Made by a program: the position numbers and the translations under genes. From positions 1 to 64,000 of the forward strand of contig DPOR01000014.1 of assembly GCA_003538135.1 (NCBI GenBank): a stretch of DNA of 64,000 nt. Reading direction: 5' to 3'. This stretch comes from Oscillospiraceae bacterium. GTDB taxonomy: Bacteria > Bacillota > Clostridia > Oscillospirales > Acutalibacteraceae. The notes below the pieces were generated by a model. That model was not told the DNA's origin. It made no database searches and saw nothing but the letters and a program-made list of their open reading frames with translations. Below, piece after piece: positions 1 through 6,942 of the stretch. Numbering within the stretch: the stretch's first letter is position 1; every line of letters begins with the position of its first letter.

Positions 1-779
1 TTGTCCTTGAAGCTGAGCTCCCATGTCTCGCCGTTTTTGAAATCGGGCGCTGTGCCGATATATTTGGTATCAGCGGGAAGTGTGACGGTGATATTGCCGC
101 TCTCGGCAAAGGTTAAGCGCATCCAAGACTCGAATTTTTCTGTAGCTTCGGGATATTTTATATTGAGCGTCTGAAGCCCCGTCATGCAGTATTCCGAATT
201 ATTGCGGGTATACTCGGACACCGTCGCGCTGTTGCAGATAGATCGCATAGCCGGCTGACTCGGAGTGTAGCCGAGCGCGTTGATTATGGCAAATCTGAAG
301 TCGTCCGGATCGCCGAACACGGCTTTTAAATCCCGCAAACTTTCCACCGCGGCGGCAATCTGCGGCAAAATACCGCACGCCTCCTCAAGTTCGCCGTCAA
401 CGCCCATGACCGACGGCTCAAAGCCGAGGGTAAACACGGAGGATTTTACTACCGCCTTCACCTCAAGCTCATCGCGTCTGTGCGCCTCGACCTGAACCGA
501 GAGCTCGCCCGTCGAGGTCAGCGCCTCGGGCAGAGGACAGTATATAACACCGTCCTTGACACAGGCGGGCGTGCTGTCCGCGCCGCTTATAATATTCGAC
601 ATTATGCGGCGGCTGAGCCCGTAAACGTCGAAGCTCAGAAGATAATACGACACATCGGTTTTGAGCTCTTCGTTCAGCGTGATACAAAGCCGCGCTGCAT
701 TATGCTCCCCGCAAAAGCAGAACGGCTCTTCAACCTGAGCCGTTCCGTCCGCAAGTATTTTTACTTTTATATCTCTCAT
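1..779 (-). CDS. Phage fibre / baseplate-like protein (partial, C-terminus beyond window)
   Basis: An open minus-strand frame of about 259 codons starts at ATG 777-779 and runs off the left edge with no stop. The N-terminal ~110 residues (MRDIKVKILADGTAQVEEP...) look like the beta-rich first domain of BppU-type upper-baseplate or head-fibre proteins. A short helical stretch (about residues 140-160) follows, then a beta-rich part with Asn/Thr-rich strands. Its ATG overlaps the stop of the upstream 78-aa gene (ATGA), so the two are translationally coupled in the LexA-controlled unit that begins at 1641. The likely role is a structural or receptor-binding appendage; this is inferred from general fold and context, not from a specific family match. 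A minor tail protein is an alternative. Confidence 0.55.
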   Translation of the reverse strand, partial: MRDIKVKILADGTAQVEEPFCFCGEHNAARLCITLNEELKTDVSYYLLSFDVYGLSRRIMSNIISGADSTPACVKDGVIYCPLPEALTSTGELSVQVEAHRRDELEVKAVVKSSVFTLGFEPSVMGVDGELEEACGILPQIAAAVESLRDLKAVFGDPDDFRFAIINALGYTPSQPAMRSICNSATVSEYTRNNSEYCMTGLQTLNIKYPEATEKFESWMRLTFAESGNITVTLPADTKYIGTAPDFKNGETWELSFKD

Positions 780-1012
780 TGATTTTCCTCCCCGGAATAG
801 TTGTCCTTGAGAAAATTTGCCGTCTCCATTACGTCCCTGTGCTCCGCATAGAGCACATTGAGCAGCGATTTTATCCCGTAGGCCTCGCGGCTCGTCTCCG
901 GATTAGGGAGAGACGCGAGGCGTTTTCTGTGTTTTGCAATTATCCCCTCGAGCACCTGCGCCTGCTCGAAATATTCGTCTGCAAGGTCGCAAAGCGTTTT
1001 GTTGAACGTCAT
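776..1012 (-). CDS. Small helical phage-associated protein (78 aa)
   Basis: A 78-residue protein, predicted almost entirely alpha-helical and charged, with no recognised domain, signal peptide or membrane segment. Its ATG overlaps the stop of the regulator gene upstream (ATGA at 1009-1012), and its own stop overlaps the ATG of the fibre-like gene downstream (776-779). All three are therefore one coupled operon. The position between a regulator and a fibre gene suggests a phage accessory or small structural role, but I cannot assign a function. Confidence 0.6.
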   Translation of the reverse strand: MTFNKTLCDLADEYFEQAQVLEGIIAKHRKRLASLPNPETSREAYGIKSLLNVLYAEHRDVMETANFLKDNYSGEENQ

Positions 1013-1641
1013 TTTTCTTCTCCCTTCAAAAGATAATCCGCCGTCGTGCCGAAAAAACCGGCGAGCTCCGTCAGCTGGTGCAGGCTCGGCTCCTTTTCTC
1101 CGCTCTCTATCATTCTAAGCGTCTTTATTCGCATTCCGAGCGCATCGCAGAGCATCTGCTCGCCTATGTTTTCGCCGCATCTGAGCTTCTTTATCCTGCC
1201 GCCTATGCTCTCCGGCTCGTATCTTTTTGCCGCGCTCACGGCGAGAGCCCTTCGGACGGCTATCGGCAGGAATTCAACGCTCTCCAAATCATGCTGATAC
1301 TTAACGGTAAAGCTCAGCGCGTCATAAATCTTTCTCTGTGCCTTTTCGAGCCGTCTCGATACGCTCGACGGGCACACACCTATTTTCTCGGCTATTGCGG
1401 AGACGGTCAGGCCGTCGAACCAATAGGCCTCGGTCACCTCCCTCTCGCGCGGCGTGAGCCTCGTTTTTATCACCTCGTCGGTAAGCAATGACAGGTCAAC
1501 ATCTCTGCGCCGCCATGCGTAGTCATCCGGTGATTCGCAGCCCGGGCAGTGCGAGCCGCAGCAGACACACATCGCCGCCTGTCGCTCTTCGGGAGTCGGA
1601 AACGAGAAATCCATCGCCGCCCCGACACTTCTTTTTGACAT
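1009..1641 (-). CDS. Phage regulator: Cys knuckle + sigma-70 region 4-like HTH + XRE HTH
   Basis: A 210-aa protein with three visible parts. Residues ~24-35 hold a Cys-rich knuckle (CVCCGSHCPGC) that could bind zinc. Residues ~60-110 (LTPREREV...LTVSAIAEKIGVCPSSVSRRL) resemble the sigma-70 region 4 / LuxR-type helix-turn-helix. Residues ~148-207 form an XRE/Cro-type HTH (IGGRIKKLR...MIESGEKEPS...TTADYLL). The start is fixed by AAGGAG about 10 bases upstream of ATG 1639-1641. It is the first gene behind a consensus promoter with a LexA box, and is translationally coupled to the next two genes. It probably controls phage gene expression after DNA damage. No sigma region 2 is present, so it should not be a complete sigma factor. 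Confidence 0.75.
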   Translation of the reverse strand: MSKRSVGAAMDFSFPTPEERQAAMCVCCGSHCPGCESPDDYAWRRRDVDLSLLTDEVIKTRLTPREREVTEAYWFDGLTVSAIAEKIGVCPSSVSRRLEKAQRKIYDALSFTVKYQHDLESVEFLPIAVRRALAVSAAKRYEPESIGGRIKKLRCGENIGEQMLCDALGMRIKTLRMIESGEKEPSLHQLTELAGFFGTTADYLLKGEEK

Positions 1642-1660
1642 TTGCTCATCTCCTTGTTTT

Positions 1661-1674
1661 CGAACATTTGTTCG
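1661..1674. promoter_or_regulatory. LexA (SOS) box, perfect palindrome
   Basis: CGAACATTTGTTCG has the exact Gram-positive LexA/DinR arms CGAAC-N4-GTTCG. It lies immediately downstream of the predicted transcription start of the phage regulator gene (minus strand), where bound LexA would block initiation or clearance. DNA damage should therefore derepress the regulator, the 78-aa protein and the fibre gene. Confidence 0.88.
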
Positions 1675-1687
1675 TACTATGCTTATA

Positions 1688-1716
1688 ATTATAGTGTCAC
1701 ATCAAATATTTGTCAA
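1688..1716 (-). promoter_or_regulatory. Consensus sigma-A promoter of the phage regulator unit
   Basis: On the minus strand, TTGACA (1716-1711) and TATAAT (1693-1688) are separated by exactly 17 bp, a fully consensus promoter. Transcription should start near 1681, about 40 bases before the regulator ATG and just upstream of the LexA box. A promoter this strong needs a repressor, which fits the adjacent operator. Confidence 0.88.
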
Positions 1717-1746
1717 CGGGTAAATATTTTAAATTTGCCTAGAAAG

Positions 1747-1764
1747 TTGCACTAAATGATGCAA
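1747..1764. repeat. 18-bp inverted repeat upstream of the phage regulator promoter
   Basis: TTGCA and TGCAA arms flank an 8-bp centre (ctaaatga). The repeat sits about 30 bp upstream of the -35 box of the regulator promoter and after the stop of the terminator-fibre gene. It could be a binding site for the regulator's own XRE domain. The arms are short, so chance occurrence is possible. Confidence 0.35.
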
Positions 1765-1819
1765 AATCACATTTTGAGCGCAGCAAAAGGAAGTTCTGTC
1801 CGATAAAAGGGTCGGCAAA

Positions 1820-2659
1820 TCATATTTTCAGCGCAATATACGAATAGGTCATGCCCAAATCATTGAGCTGGCTCTTGCCCCCGTTGACGGCGCTCGCCGA
1901 GCTGATGCTGAAGCCGTCGGAGGTTATGCCGACTCCCGCCATACCGCCTCCCTGAGTCGCGGCGGCAACATAGCAGTTTGTCGACGAGCCCGAAAAATCA
2001 GCTATAGCGGCGGGCATACTCCTGCAAAAAACAAATACGGCGGTGGGCTTGAAGCCGACTTTTACAGAACGGCTTTTTGCACCCGTGCCCGTATATGAGC
2101 CGATTTTTACAGGCGCGTTCCACAGAGCCTTATCCTCGGCGGTGACGTGCTTCACGGTATCGCGGACGTGCGAGCCGCAGAGCAGGGTCTTGTCGAGGAA
2201 GCAGTGGAAGTTCATGCCCGTTGTGTCGGCGGGGCAGAAATCCGCCTGCATGAGTATGTACGCGTCGAGCACAAAGGCGTCGGTGTCCCTGTCCGCCTTG
2301 ACGCCGGAGCAGCCGGACTCGACGACATTCAAATCCGTGTCGAAGGTCAGGCAGTCGATAATGGCGGTCAAAATATCGTGGCAGGCAGCGCCGCCCCTGC
2401 TGTAAGGGACATGGATGGCAAGCTTTATCTTTATAGTTGCGAGGCGGCAGTATTCGTTCTTTATCAGCACACCCTCGTCGTTTTCGGTGAAGCTGTCCAC
2501 TATTTCCATCTCCCCTATGCCCACGGCGACGGTGACGCGCTTTAGGGGTATCTCCTTTTTGACGGCGGGATATTCGGTTATGAATCTTATCCCGCCGAGA
2601 CTTGTCTGCTCGGAAAGCCAGCCCGCTATCTGCGAGGGCAGAACACTTATTGTACTCAT
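1820..2659 (-). CDS. Tail-terminator-like protein fused to a fibre-type C-terminal domain
   Basis: A 279-aa protein. The first ~145 residues match the general pattern of tail terminator / tail completion proteins: a helix, then paired strands, then a helix with CHDILTAIIDCL, then strands. Residues ~165-175 contain HVTAEDKALWNA, a motif common in phage tail-fibre shafts. The remaining ~100 residues (YTGTGAKSRSVKVGFKPTAVFVF and on) form a Gly/Ser-rich beta domain also found at fibre tips. A neck or terminator protein carrying its own fibre is unusual. The ATG follows a GGGAGG site by 5 bases. It is the last gene of the capsid cluster; a gap and new promoter follow. The N-terminal assignment rests on pattern and gene order only. 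Confidence 0.6.
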   Translation of the reverse strand: MSTISVLPSQIAGWLSEQTSLGGIRFITEYPAVKKEIPLKRVTVAVGIGEMEIVDSFTENDEGVLIKNEYCRLATIKIKLAIHVPYSRGGAACHDILTAIIDCLTFDTDLNVVESGCSGVKADRDTDAFVLDAYILMQADFCPADTTGMNFHCFLDKTLLCGSHVRDTVKHVTAEDKALWNAPVKIGSYTGTGAKSRSVKVGFKPTAVFVFCRSMPAAIADFSGSSTNCYVAAATQGGGMAGVGITSDGFSISSASAVNGGKSQLNDLGMTYSYIALKI

Positions 2660-2710
2660 AAAAACCTCCCTGAAACCGGACTGCCGGGAAAACCCGGCAG
2701 CCCTTTAAAA

Positions 2711-3046
2711 TTATTCCGTTATCTCAACGACCGTTCGCACAACAGCCCAGACATAGAGCACCTCTTCGCCGAGCTTTATCTTCTCCGCGCGGTCTATCTG
2801 ATATTTTATATCTCCGTCGATTATCAGCGCGTCCTCGTTGAGCGTCAGATCGTGCTCGGGCGGGCCGATATAGAGATAATAGCCCTGCGAATTGTAGCCT
2901 ATCTCGGTGTTTACGCCGTAGAGGTACATCTTGTTCTTGTATCTCAGCGGCTGAATAAAGCCCTTGAACGGCGCGGTTCTCGTGGAGTCGGTATTCTCGA
3001 TAACGAGCACCCTGCCCCACTTTTCAAATTCCGCCGAGAGGTTCAT
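2711..3046 (-). CDS. Phage head closure / stopper-type protein
   Basis: A 111-aa, mainly beta-strand protein with no membrane segment, located where siphophage clusters encode the head-tail joining (stopper, gp16/gpFII-like) protein: after the adaptor and before the terminator. Its ATG overlaps the stop of the connector gene (3043-3046, ATGA). Motifs such as FKGFIQPLRYKNK followed by a strand-rich C-terminus fit these small neck proteins, but sequence conservation in the family is poor and the call depends mostly on synteny. Confidence 0.55.
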   Translation of the reverse strand: MNLSAEFEKWGRVLVIENTDSTRTAPFKGFIQPLRYKNKMYLYGVNTEIGYNSQGYYLYIGPPEHDLTLNEDALIIDGDIKYQIDRAEKIKLGEEVLYVWAVVRTVVEITE

Positions 3047-3411
3047 ATCTCCACCCCGCAGCAGAAGAAACCGTCGTCGCTCAAAAGAGGCGTGAGCTCG
3101 GCGAGAGCAGCGTCGCGCACGGACGCCGCGAATTTAAGCGAGCTGTCCGCGCCCTTTTTAACGGTGATGTCGCCGGCCTTAAAGCTCTCGACGCCGTCCG
3201 AATTGCCCGCGCGGCGCACGCACAGGGCGTAATAGGCGAGTCCCGCGGCGGCCTGAGCGATTCTCACATCGTCCATGTCCGCATCGGCTCTTAATCTCGA
3301 TTGTACGCGTTCGAGCGAGCTCAGGGCTATCCCGAGGCAGAGCTTTTCCTCCTCCTCGCCGATGTCCGTAAGCTGTTTTAACAGGGAGAGTACGCTCCAC
3401 TGAGTTATCAT
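3043..3411 (-). CDS. Phage head-tail connector (adaptor, gp6/gp15-like)
   Basis: Helical protein of 122 aa with the typical adaptor arrangement: a Leu-rich N-terminal helix (SVLSLLKQLTDIGEEEE), a helix with a Tyr/Ala face (AAAGLAYYALCVRR), then a KAGDITVKKG hairpin and a final helix. The ORF can be extended to 3471, but that would overlap the capsid gene and add an unlikely proline-rich stretch. GGGGGTGAGAGC directly before ATG 3409-3411 marks the true start. It lies just after the major capsid gene. In the mature particle it would sit below the portal ring. Confidence 0.65.
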   Translation of the reverse strand: MITQWSVLSLLKQLTDIGEEEEKLCLGIALSSLERVQSRLRADADMDDVRIAQAAAGLAYYALCVRRAGNSDGVESFKAGDITVKKGADSSLKFAASVRDAALAELTPLLSDDGFFCCGVEI

Positions 3412-3427
3412 GCTCTCACCCCCGCCG

Positions 3428-4432
3428 TCAGACGGTAAGGGTGCGGGCGGCGGAGTCGAATATCCTTGCAAAGCCCGCCGTCGAGCTTATAACCGCGCGC
3501 TCGAGCTGGCGGTCAATGAGCTTGTCGTACTCGGTGGAGACGGGGCCTGTGGTGACCATTTCGAGGGCGCAGCTGCGGTCGATACCGATTATCTTGCCCG
3601 CAGGCACGCAGGAGCCCTTTATAAGATCTGCTCCGAGAGGAGTTATGACCTCGCCCGTCGCATGGAAATTGAGCCCTGCCGCGGCATCCCTGAACTCGGA
3701 GATACCGAGCATCTGCGCCACCTGCGCGGGAGCTGCGATAATCGTGTTGAGCTCATAGGGGTCGAAGAGGTTCCAGAAGTTGACAAGGTCGGTATAGGTG
3801 AGCTTGCCGGCTGATTCGACGGCGGTGTTTGCGGCGGCGTTATTGTTGCCGTCGCCGTTTATGAGCACATCAACAGCGTCGCTGAGCTGAGTGCGCGCGA
3901 TATATGCGCCTATCTGACGCAGAGTCACCGTAAACAGGTCGAGACGCTGGAAGCGGACGGCCTCATAGGAAGCGACAAGGGAGCGGCCGCGCTTTTTCAG
4001 GTGGACGAGGTTCTCCTTGCTCTTGACGCTGGTTTCGGGGATAAACGCGCCCTCGGCAACGACCTTGAGCTCCTTTTCGTCATCGCTCGGCTCGCAGGCT
4101 ATCGAGCGGTAGTCGAGCGAGTCTATGACCGTAGTCGACGCGACTATGCGCGGGAGGACATTCGCCTCCTGCATACCCTGCCTGACGGCGCGGGAGACAT
4201 ACTCTGGAAAGAGCACGGCGGAGTCGGAGGTCTTGAAGAACTTGTCAACAACGTCGCTGCCCGCTCCGCTGACCTTGATATTAAAGCGCTTGAGCTGGCG
4301 CTGATATGCGTCAAGTCCCTCGAGCGCGGTGCCGCTGTAATTCTCCGAGGGGTCTATCTTTTCGAGTGCGCCGGTGAAATCGCCGGATGCGTAGAGACCT
4401 TTTTCAAGTCTGATATTATCAAAAGCAGTCAT
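3428..4432 (-). CDS. Major capsid protein (HK97 fold)
   Basis: A 334-aa protein following the decoration-like gene and a strong AAAGGAG site. The order of segments is that of HK97-fold capsids: a charged N-terminal arm, an extended loop (residues ~90-150 with KELKVVAEGAFIPETSVKSKENLVHLKKRG), a spine helix, and an A-domain with repeated strands ending in a C-terminal RIFDSAARTLTV. Upstream lies a prohead protease, downstream a connector, which is the usual capsid assembly order. There is no separate delta domain longer than ~70 residues; scaffolding may be supplied by the protease gene's C-terminal half. Confidence 0.8.
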   Translation of the reverse strand: MTAFDNIRLEKGLYASGDFTGALEKIDPSENYSGTALEGLDAYQRQLKRFNIKVSGAGSDVVDKFFKTSDSAVLFPEYVSRAVRQGMQEANVLPRIVASTTVIDSLDYRSIACEPSDDEKELKVVAEGAFIPETSVKSKENLVHLKKRGRSLVASYEAVRFQRLDLFTVTLRQIGAYIARTQLSDAVDVLINGDGNNNAAANTAVESAGKLTYTDLVNFWNLFDPYELNTIIAAPAQVAQMLGISEFRDAAAGLNFHATGEVITPLGADLIKGSCVPAGKIIGIDRSCALEMVTTGPVSTEYDKLIDRQLERAVISSTAGFARIFDSAARTLTV

Positions 4433-4450
4433 ATTATTCTCCTTTCAGAA

Positions 4451-4795
4451 TCAGAGCATGAAGCTCACTGTTTTGGCGGCGGTGTTGACGTTGAGCACAA
4501 GATAGTTGTTGCCCTTTGTGCTGACCTTAACGCCGCCCGCTCCGTCCGCTGCGAGCGCAGCATAGCCGACCGCAGGGGCTTCCGTGCCCGTATAGGGCAG
4601 GGTGACCGCACCGCAGAGCTGAACGCCCGCATAGCCGCCGTTTACATTGACGCCGACGCCGCAGAACTTTGCGTCCGCGCCCGCGGAAGAGACGGTATCG
4701 TTTGCGCTGACCGCGACGGGCACGCCCGCCGTAAGTCCGCTTGCCGCCTTGAGAGTTAAAACATTCTCACAAAAACCTTTAGTTGAAACTGACAT
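4451..4795 (-). CDS. Small beta-rich capsid decoration-like protein
   Basis: A 114-aa protein, low in charge and rich in Gly, Ala, Val, Ser and Thr, with alternating beta strands (SGLTAGVPVAVSANDTV...). It resembles the small head-decoration or DUF2190-type proteins that stabilise phage capsids, which are usually encoded next to the major capsid gene as here. Start: AAGGAGG 7 bases before ATG 4793-4795. No signal peptide. The specific family is not certain. Confidence 0.55.
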   Translation of the reverse strand: MSVSTKGFCENVLTLKAASGLTAGVPVAVSANDTVSSAGADAKFCGVGVNVNGGYAGVQLCGAVTLPYTGTEAPAVGYAALAADGAGGVKVSTKGNNYLVLNVNTAAKTVSFML

Positions 4796-4807
4796 AAATA
4801 TCCTCCT

Positions 4808-5758
4808 TTAAATTCTGAACTCGCTGTTGCCCGAACGGGCCTCGGTATTTTTGGGCGAGAGCTGGCTGTTGAGCTTTCCGCCGCCCGAAAACGCCTTTTT
4901 CAGCTCTCTGAGCTGCTCGAGACCGAGCGTGCCGCATATCGCCGAGAGACTCTCGCCGCGCATATCGGGCAGAGCCGCCGCGCCCATGCGTATCACATCG
5001 CATATTAACTCCTCGCGGTACTCCCTGCCCTCGCGGGCGAGCTTCTCGAGCTCGTCTATGTAGCCGTAAAGTCCCGCCGCTTCGGCTTTCGTCAGGGTCA
5101 TTCCCCCGTTGGCGCAGGAGAGGCGCTTGACGGTCTTTACGGTCTGCTCGTCCGCGCGGTAGGACTTCGTAACGCCCGCCGCCGGCTGGGCGGGGACAGC
5201 TACAAACGACCATTCGTAGGCGTCCGTCGGGTCGCAGAGTATCCTGTGGCAGAGCTTGCCTCCGTACTCCCTGCCCTTTATGTGGGCGCATGGCTCGGTT
5301 CGCCCGTCCTTGCCGCAGACAGAGCAAACGCTTCTGCCGACCGAACAGCCGACGCTCGTCTCTTTCTTTATCCCCGCGTCTATCTCCTCTATGAGCGCCG
5401 CATTCTTCTCGCTTCGCGGCATATAGGCTCTCGCGCAGAGCTTCGTATATTTTTCGCCCGCCGAGGTGACTTTGTTTTCGTCCGTCTCGACGCGGCAGGA
5501 AAATATCCTCGCCGTCTGATCTCTGCCGCTCATGCTGTGGTCGAATATCCCCGTCTTGCCGACAAAAAGCCCGGCTAACTTTTCGAGCGCCGGAATATCG
5601 AAGCGTTCGAAGTCGCGGTCGATCTCATTGTCGCAAAGCACGATGCCGAAGGTATATACCTCCTCCGCCTTGAGCGGCTTTACGGTATAACTGTTGATAA
5701 GCTCCAGCTCCTGCGGAGTCGGAGCGCCCGAAAGAACACTGTTCTGCGTAGTTATCAC
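4808..5758 (-). CDS. Prohead serine protease with C-terminal scaffold-like region
   Basis: 316 aa. Residues ~30-200 fit the HK97/herpesvirus-type prohead protease: His74 in GIFDHSMSGR and Ser135 in KKETSVGCSVG are the likely catalytic His and Ser. A Cys cluster (CSVCGK...C...CH, ~143-170) follows, found in some phage relatives. The last ~110 residues are helical and charged, like a scaffold that would be cleaved during maturation. The GTG start at 5756-5758 overlaps the portal stop. The protease would clip capsid and scaffold inside the prohead. The pairing with portal and capsid genes makes this call strong. Confidence 0.78.
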   Translation of the reverse strand: MITTQNSVLSGAPTPQELELINSYTVKPLKAEEVYTFGIVLCDNEIDRDFERFDIPALEKLAGLFVGKTGIFDHSMSGRDQTARIFSCRVETDENKVTSAGEKYTKLCARAYMPRSEKNAALIEEIDAGIKKETSVGCSVGRSVCSVCGKDGRTEPCAHIKGREYGGKLCHRILCDPTDAYEWSFVAVPAQPAAGVTKSYRADEQTVKTVKRLSCANGGMTLTKAEAAGLYGYIDELEKLAREGREYREELICDVIRMGAAALPDMRGESLSAICGTLGLEQLRELKKAFSGGGKLNSQLSPKNTEARSGNSEFRI

Positions 5759-6903
5759 TCCCCGTTTTCAATCTCTTTCCTGATTTTTTCCGCCTGCGCC
5801 GCATAGAGCTCGGCACGCGCAAGCTCGACATTGTCCTGAAGCATAGCGTCATCCCACTCGACCTCCACCTGCGAGGGCGTTCCCTCAAGAAGCAGATAGG
5901 TGCGGCATATGCGCTCGACGACGGGAGTTAAAATGCGGCGGTATGCGTCGATTTCGCTGGTGAGCACGTCCGCCTGCTGAGCCGACATACGCTCCGTCGA
6001 TGACCATGACAGGCCGAGCATAAAAGGCGGCAGTCCGGTTTTTGCGACTATCTGCTCGAGCATCTGACGCACGGGCACCTCGCTGTCTAAAATCTGATTG
6101 TCGGCGCCTATAACCTTTATCTGAACGTCGCCGACTGCGACAAAGTCCTTCACGGCGCCGCCCGTCTGCATGGCCTCGCTCCACTCCTTAGCCACCTGCA
6201 TGGCGCGTTCCTTGGCATATGCGCGGTCGAGCGTGTCGTTCTGCGGCTTATATGTGACCGCAAAGCGGACGTTTCCCATGCGTTCCCAGTTGAGCCCGAT
6301 CGTCTTGTAAATCTTCATGAGTATCCCGCTGACGAACGGCAGCCCCTTGAGCATAGAGCAGCCGCAGACCTCGCCGGGCAAGGGATTCATCACGGACAGA
6401 AGCACCAGCTCCGGCCGCCTGACGGGCGACGGCATACCCTCGAGCGAGGCGGAGAAGATGTCCACCCCGACTCCGTCCGCAGCGCGGCGAAGCTCGATGT
6501 TTTCAAGCGGCGAGTTAAAGAGCGCCGCTATATGCCCGTCCGAGTCCGTCACCATCTCGCCCACCGCCGTACCGCAGGTAAGAAGCTGCTCGAAATAAGT
6601 GGAGATAAAGCTTTCGAGCCCAAACTGATTGCCGCCGACGGGAACATTGCGTATAAAATTGTCGAGCCTGTCCTGCAGGCGCTCGTCGGCGCATCTGACC
6701 TCAAAGCCGCCCGTCAGGCGGACGGTCTTGAATATTGCGGCGTCGATTATCGGCACGGCTTCGCGCAGAGCGTAGTAGAGTCGCGTCTGATTTCCGCCGA
6801 GCGGAGTATAGCTGTCGAGCAGTCCGAGCCCCGACGCGGGACGCGCCGAGGTCTGCACCGCCGCAGGCTCGGGAGCGGTTTTCTTTCTTTTGAACGGATT
6901 TAT
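5755..6903 (-). CDS. Phage portal protein (apparent ATA start)
   Basis: About 382 aa. Features include an N-terminal basic NPFKRKK, a wing/stem core (ISTYFEQLLTCGTAVGEMV, LNWERMGNVRFAV), and the clip/crown helix (QLDSEVPVRQMLEQIVAKTGLPPFMLGLSWSSTERMS-type pattern) typical of portals, where AKTGLPP...S is well conserved. The first conventional start in this frame is GTG at 6856-6858, but it lacks a ribosome site and would remove the conserved basic start. AGGAGG (6916-6911) lies exactly 7 bases before ATA at 6903-6901, giving a natural INPFKRKK start. The portal forms the dodecameric DNA channel. Confidence 0.75.
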   Translation of the reverse strand: MNPFKRKKTAPEPAAVQTSARPASGLGLLDSYTPLGGNQTRLYYALREAVPIIDAAIFKTVRLTGGFEVRCADERLQDRLDNFIRNVPVGGNQFGLESFISTYFEQLLTCGTAVGEMVTDSDGHIAALFNSPLENIELRRAADGVGVDIFSASLEGMPSPVRRPELVLLSVMNPLPGEVCGCSMLKGLPFVSGILMKIYKTIGLNWERMGNVRFAVTYKPQNDTLDRAYAKERAMQVAKEWSEAMQTGGAVKDFVAVGDVQIKVIGADNQILDSEVPVRQMLEQIVAKTGLPPFMLGLSWSSTERMSAQQADVLTSEIDAYRRILTPVVERICRTYLLLEGTPSQVEVEWDDAMLQDNVELARAELYAAQAEKIRKEIENGE

Positions 6904-6942
6904 TGTTATTCCTCCTTTTCATGACGGCCGACCGCCCGACCG

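Noticed and set aside
1009..1641. Full sigma factor encoded by the phage module
   Set aside because: Only a region 4-like HTH is present; no region 2 was seen, and the C-terminus is an XRE domain.
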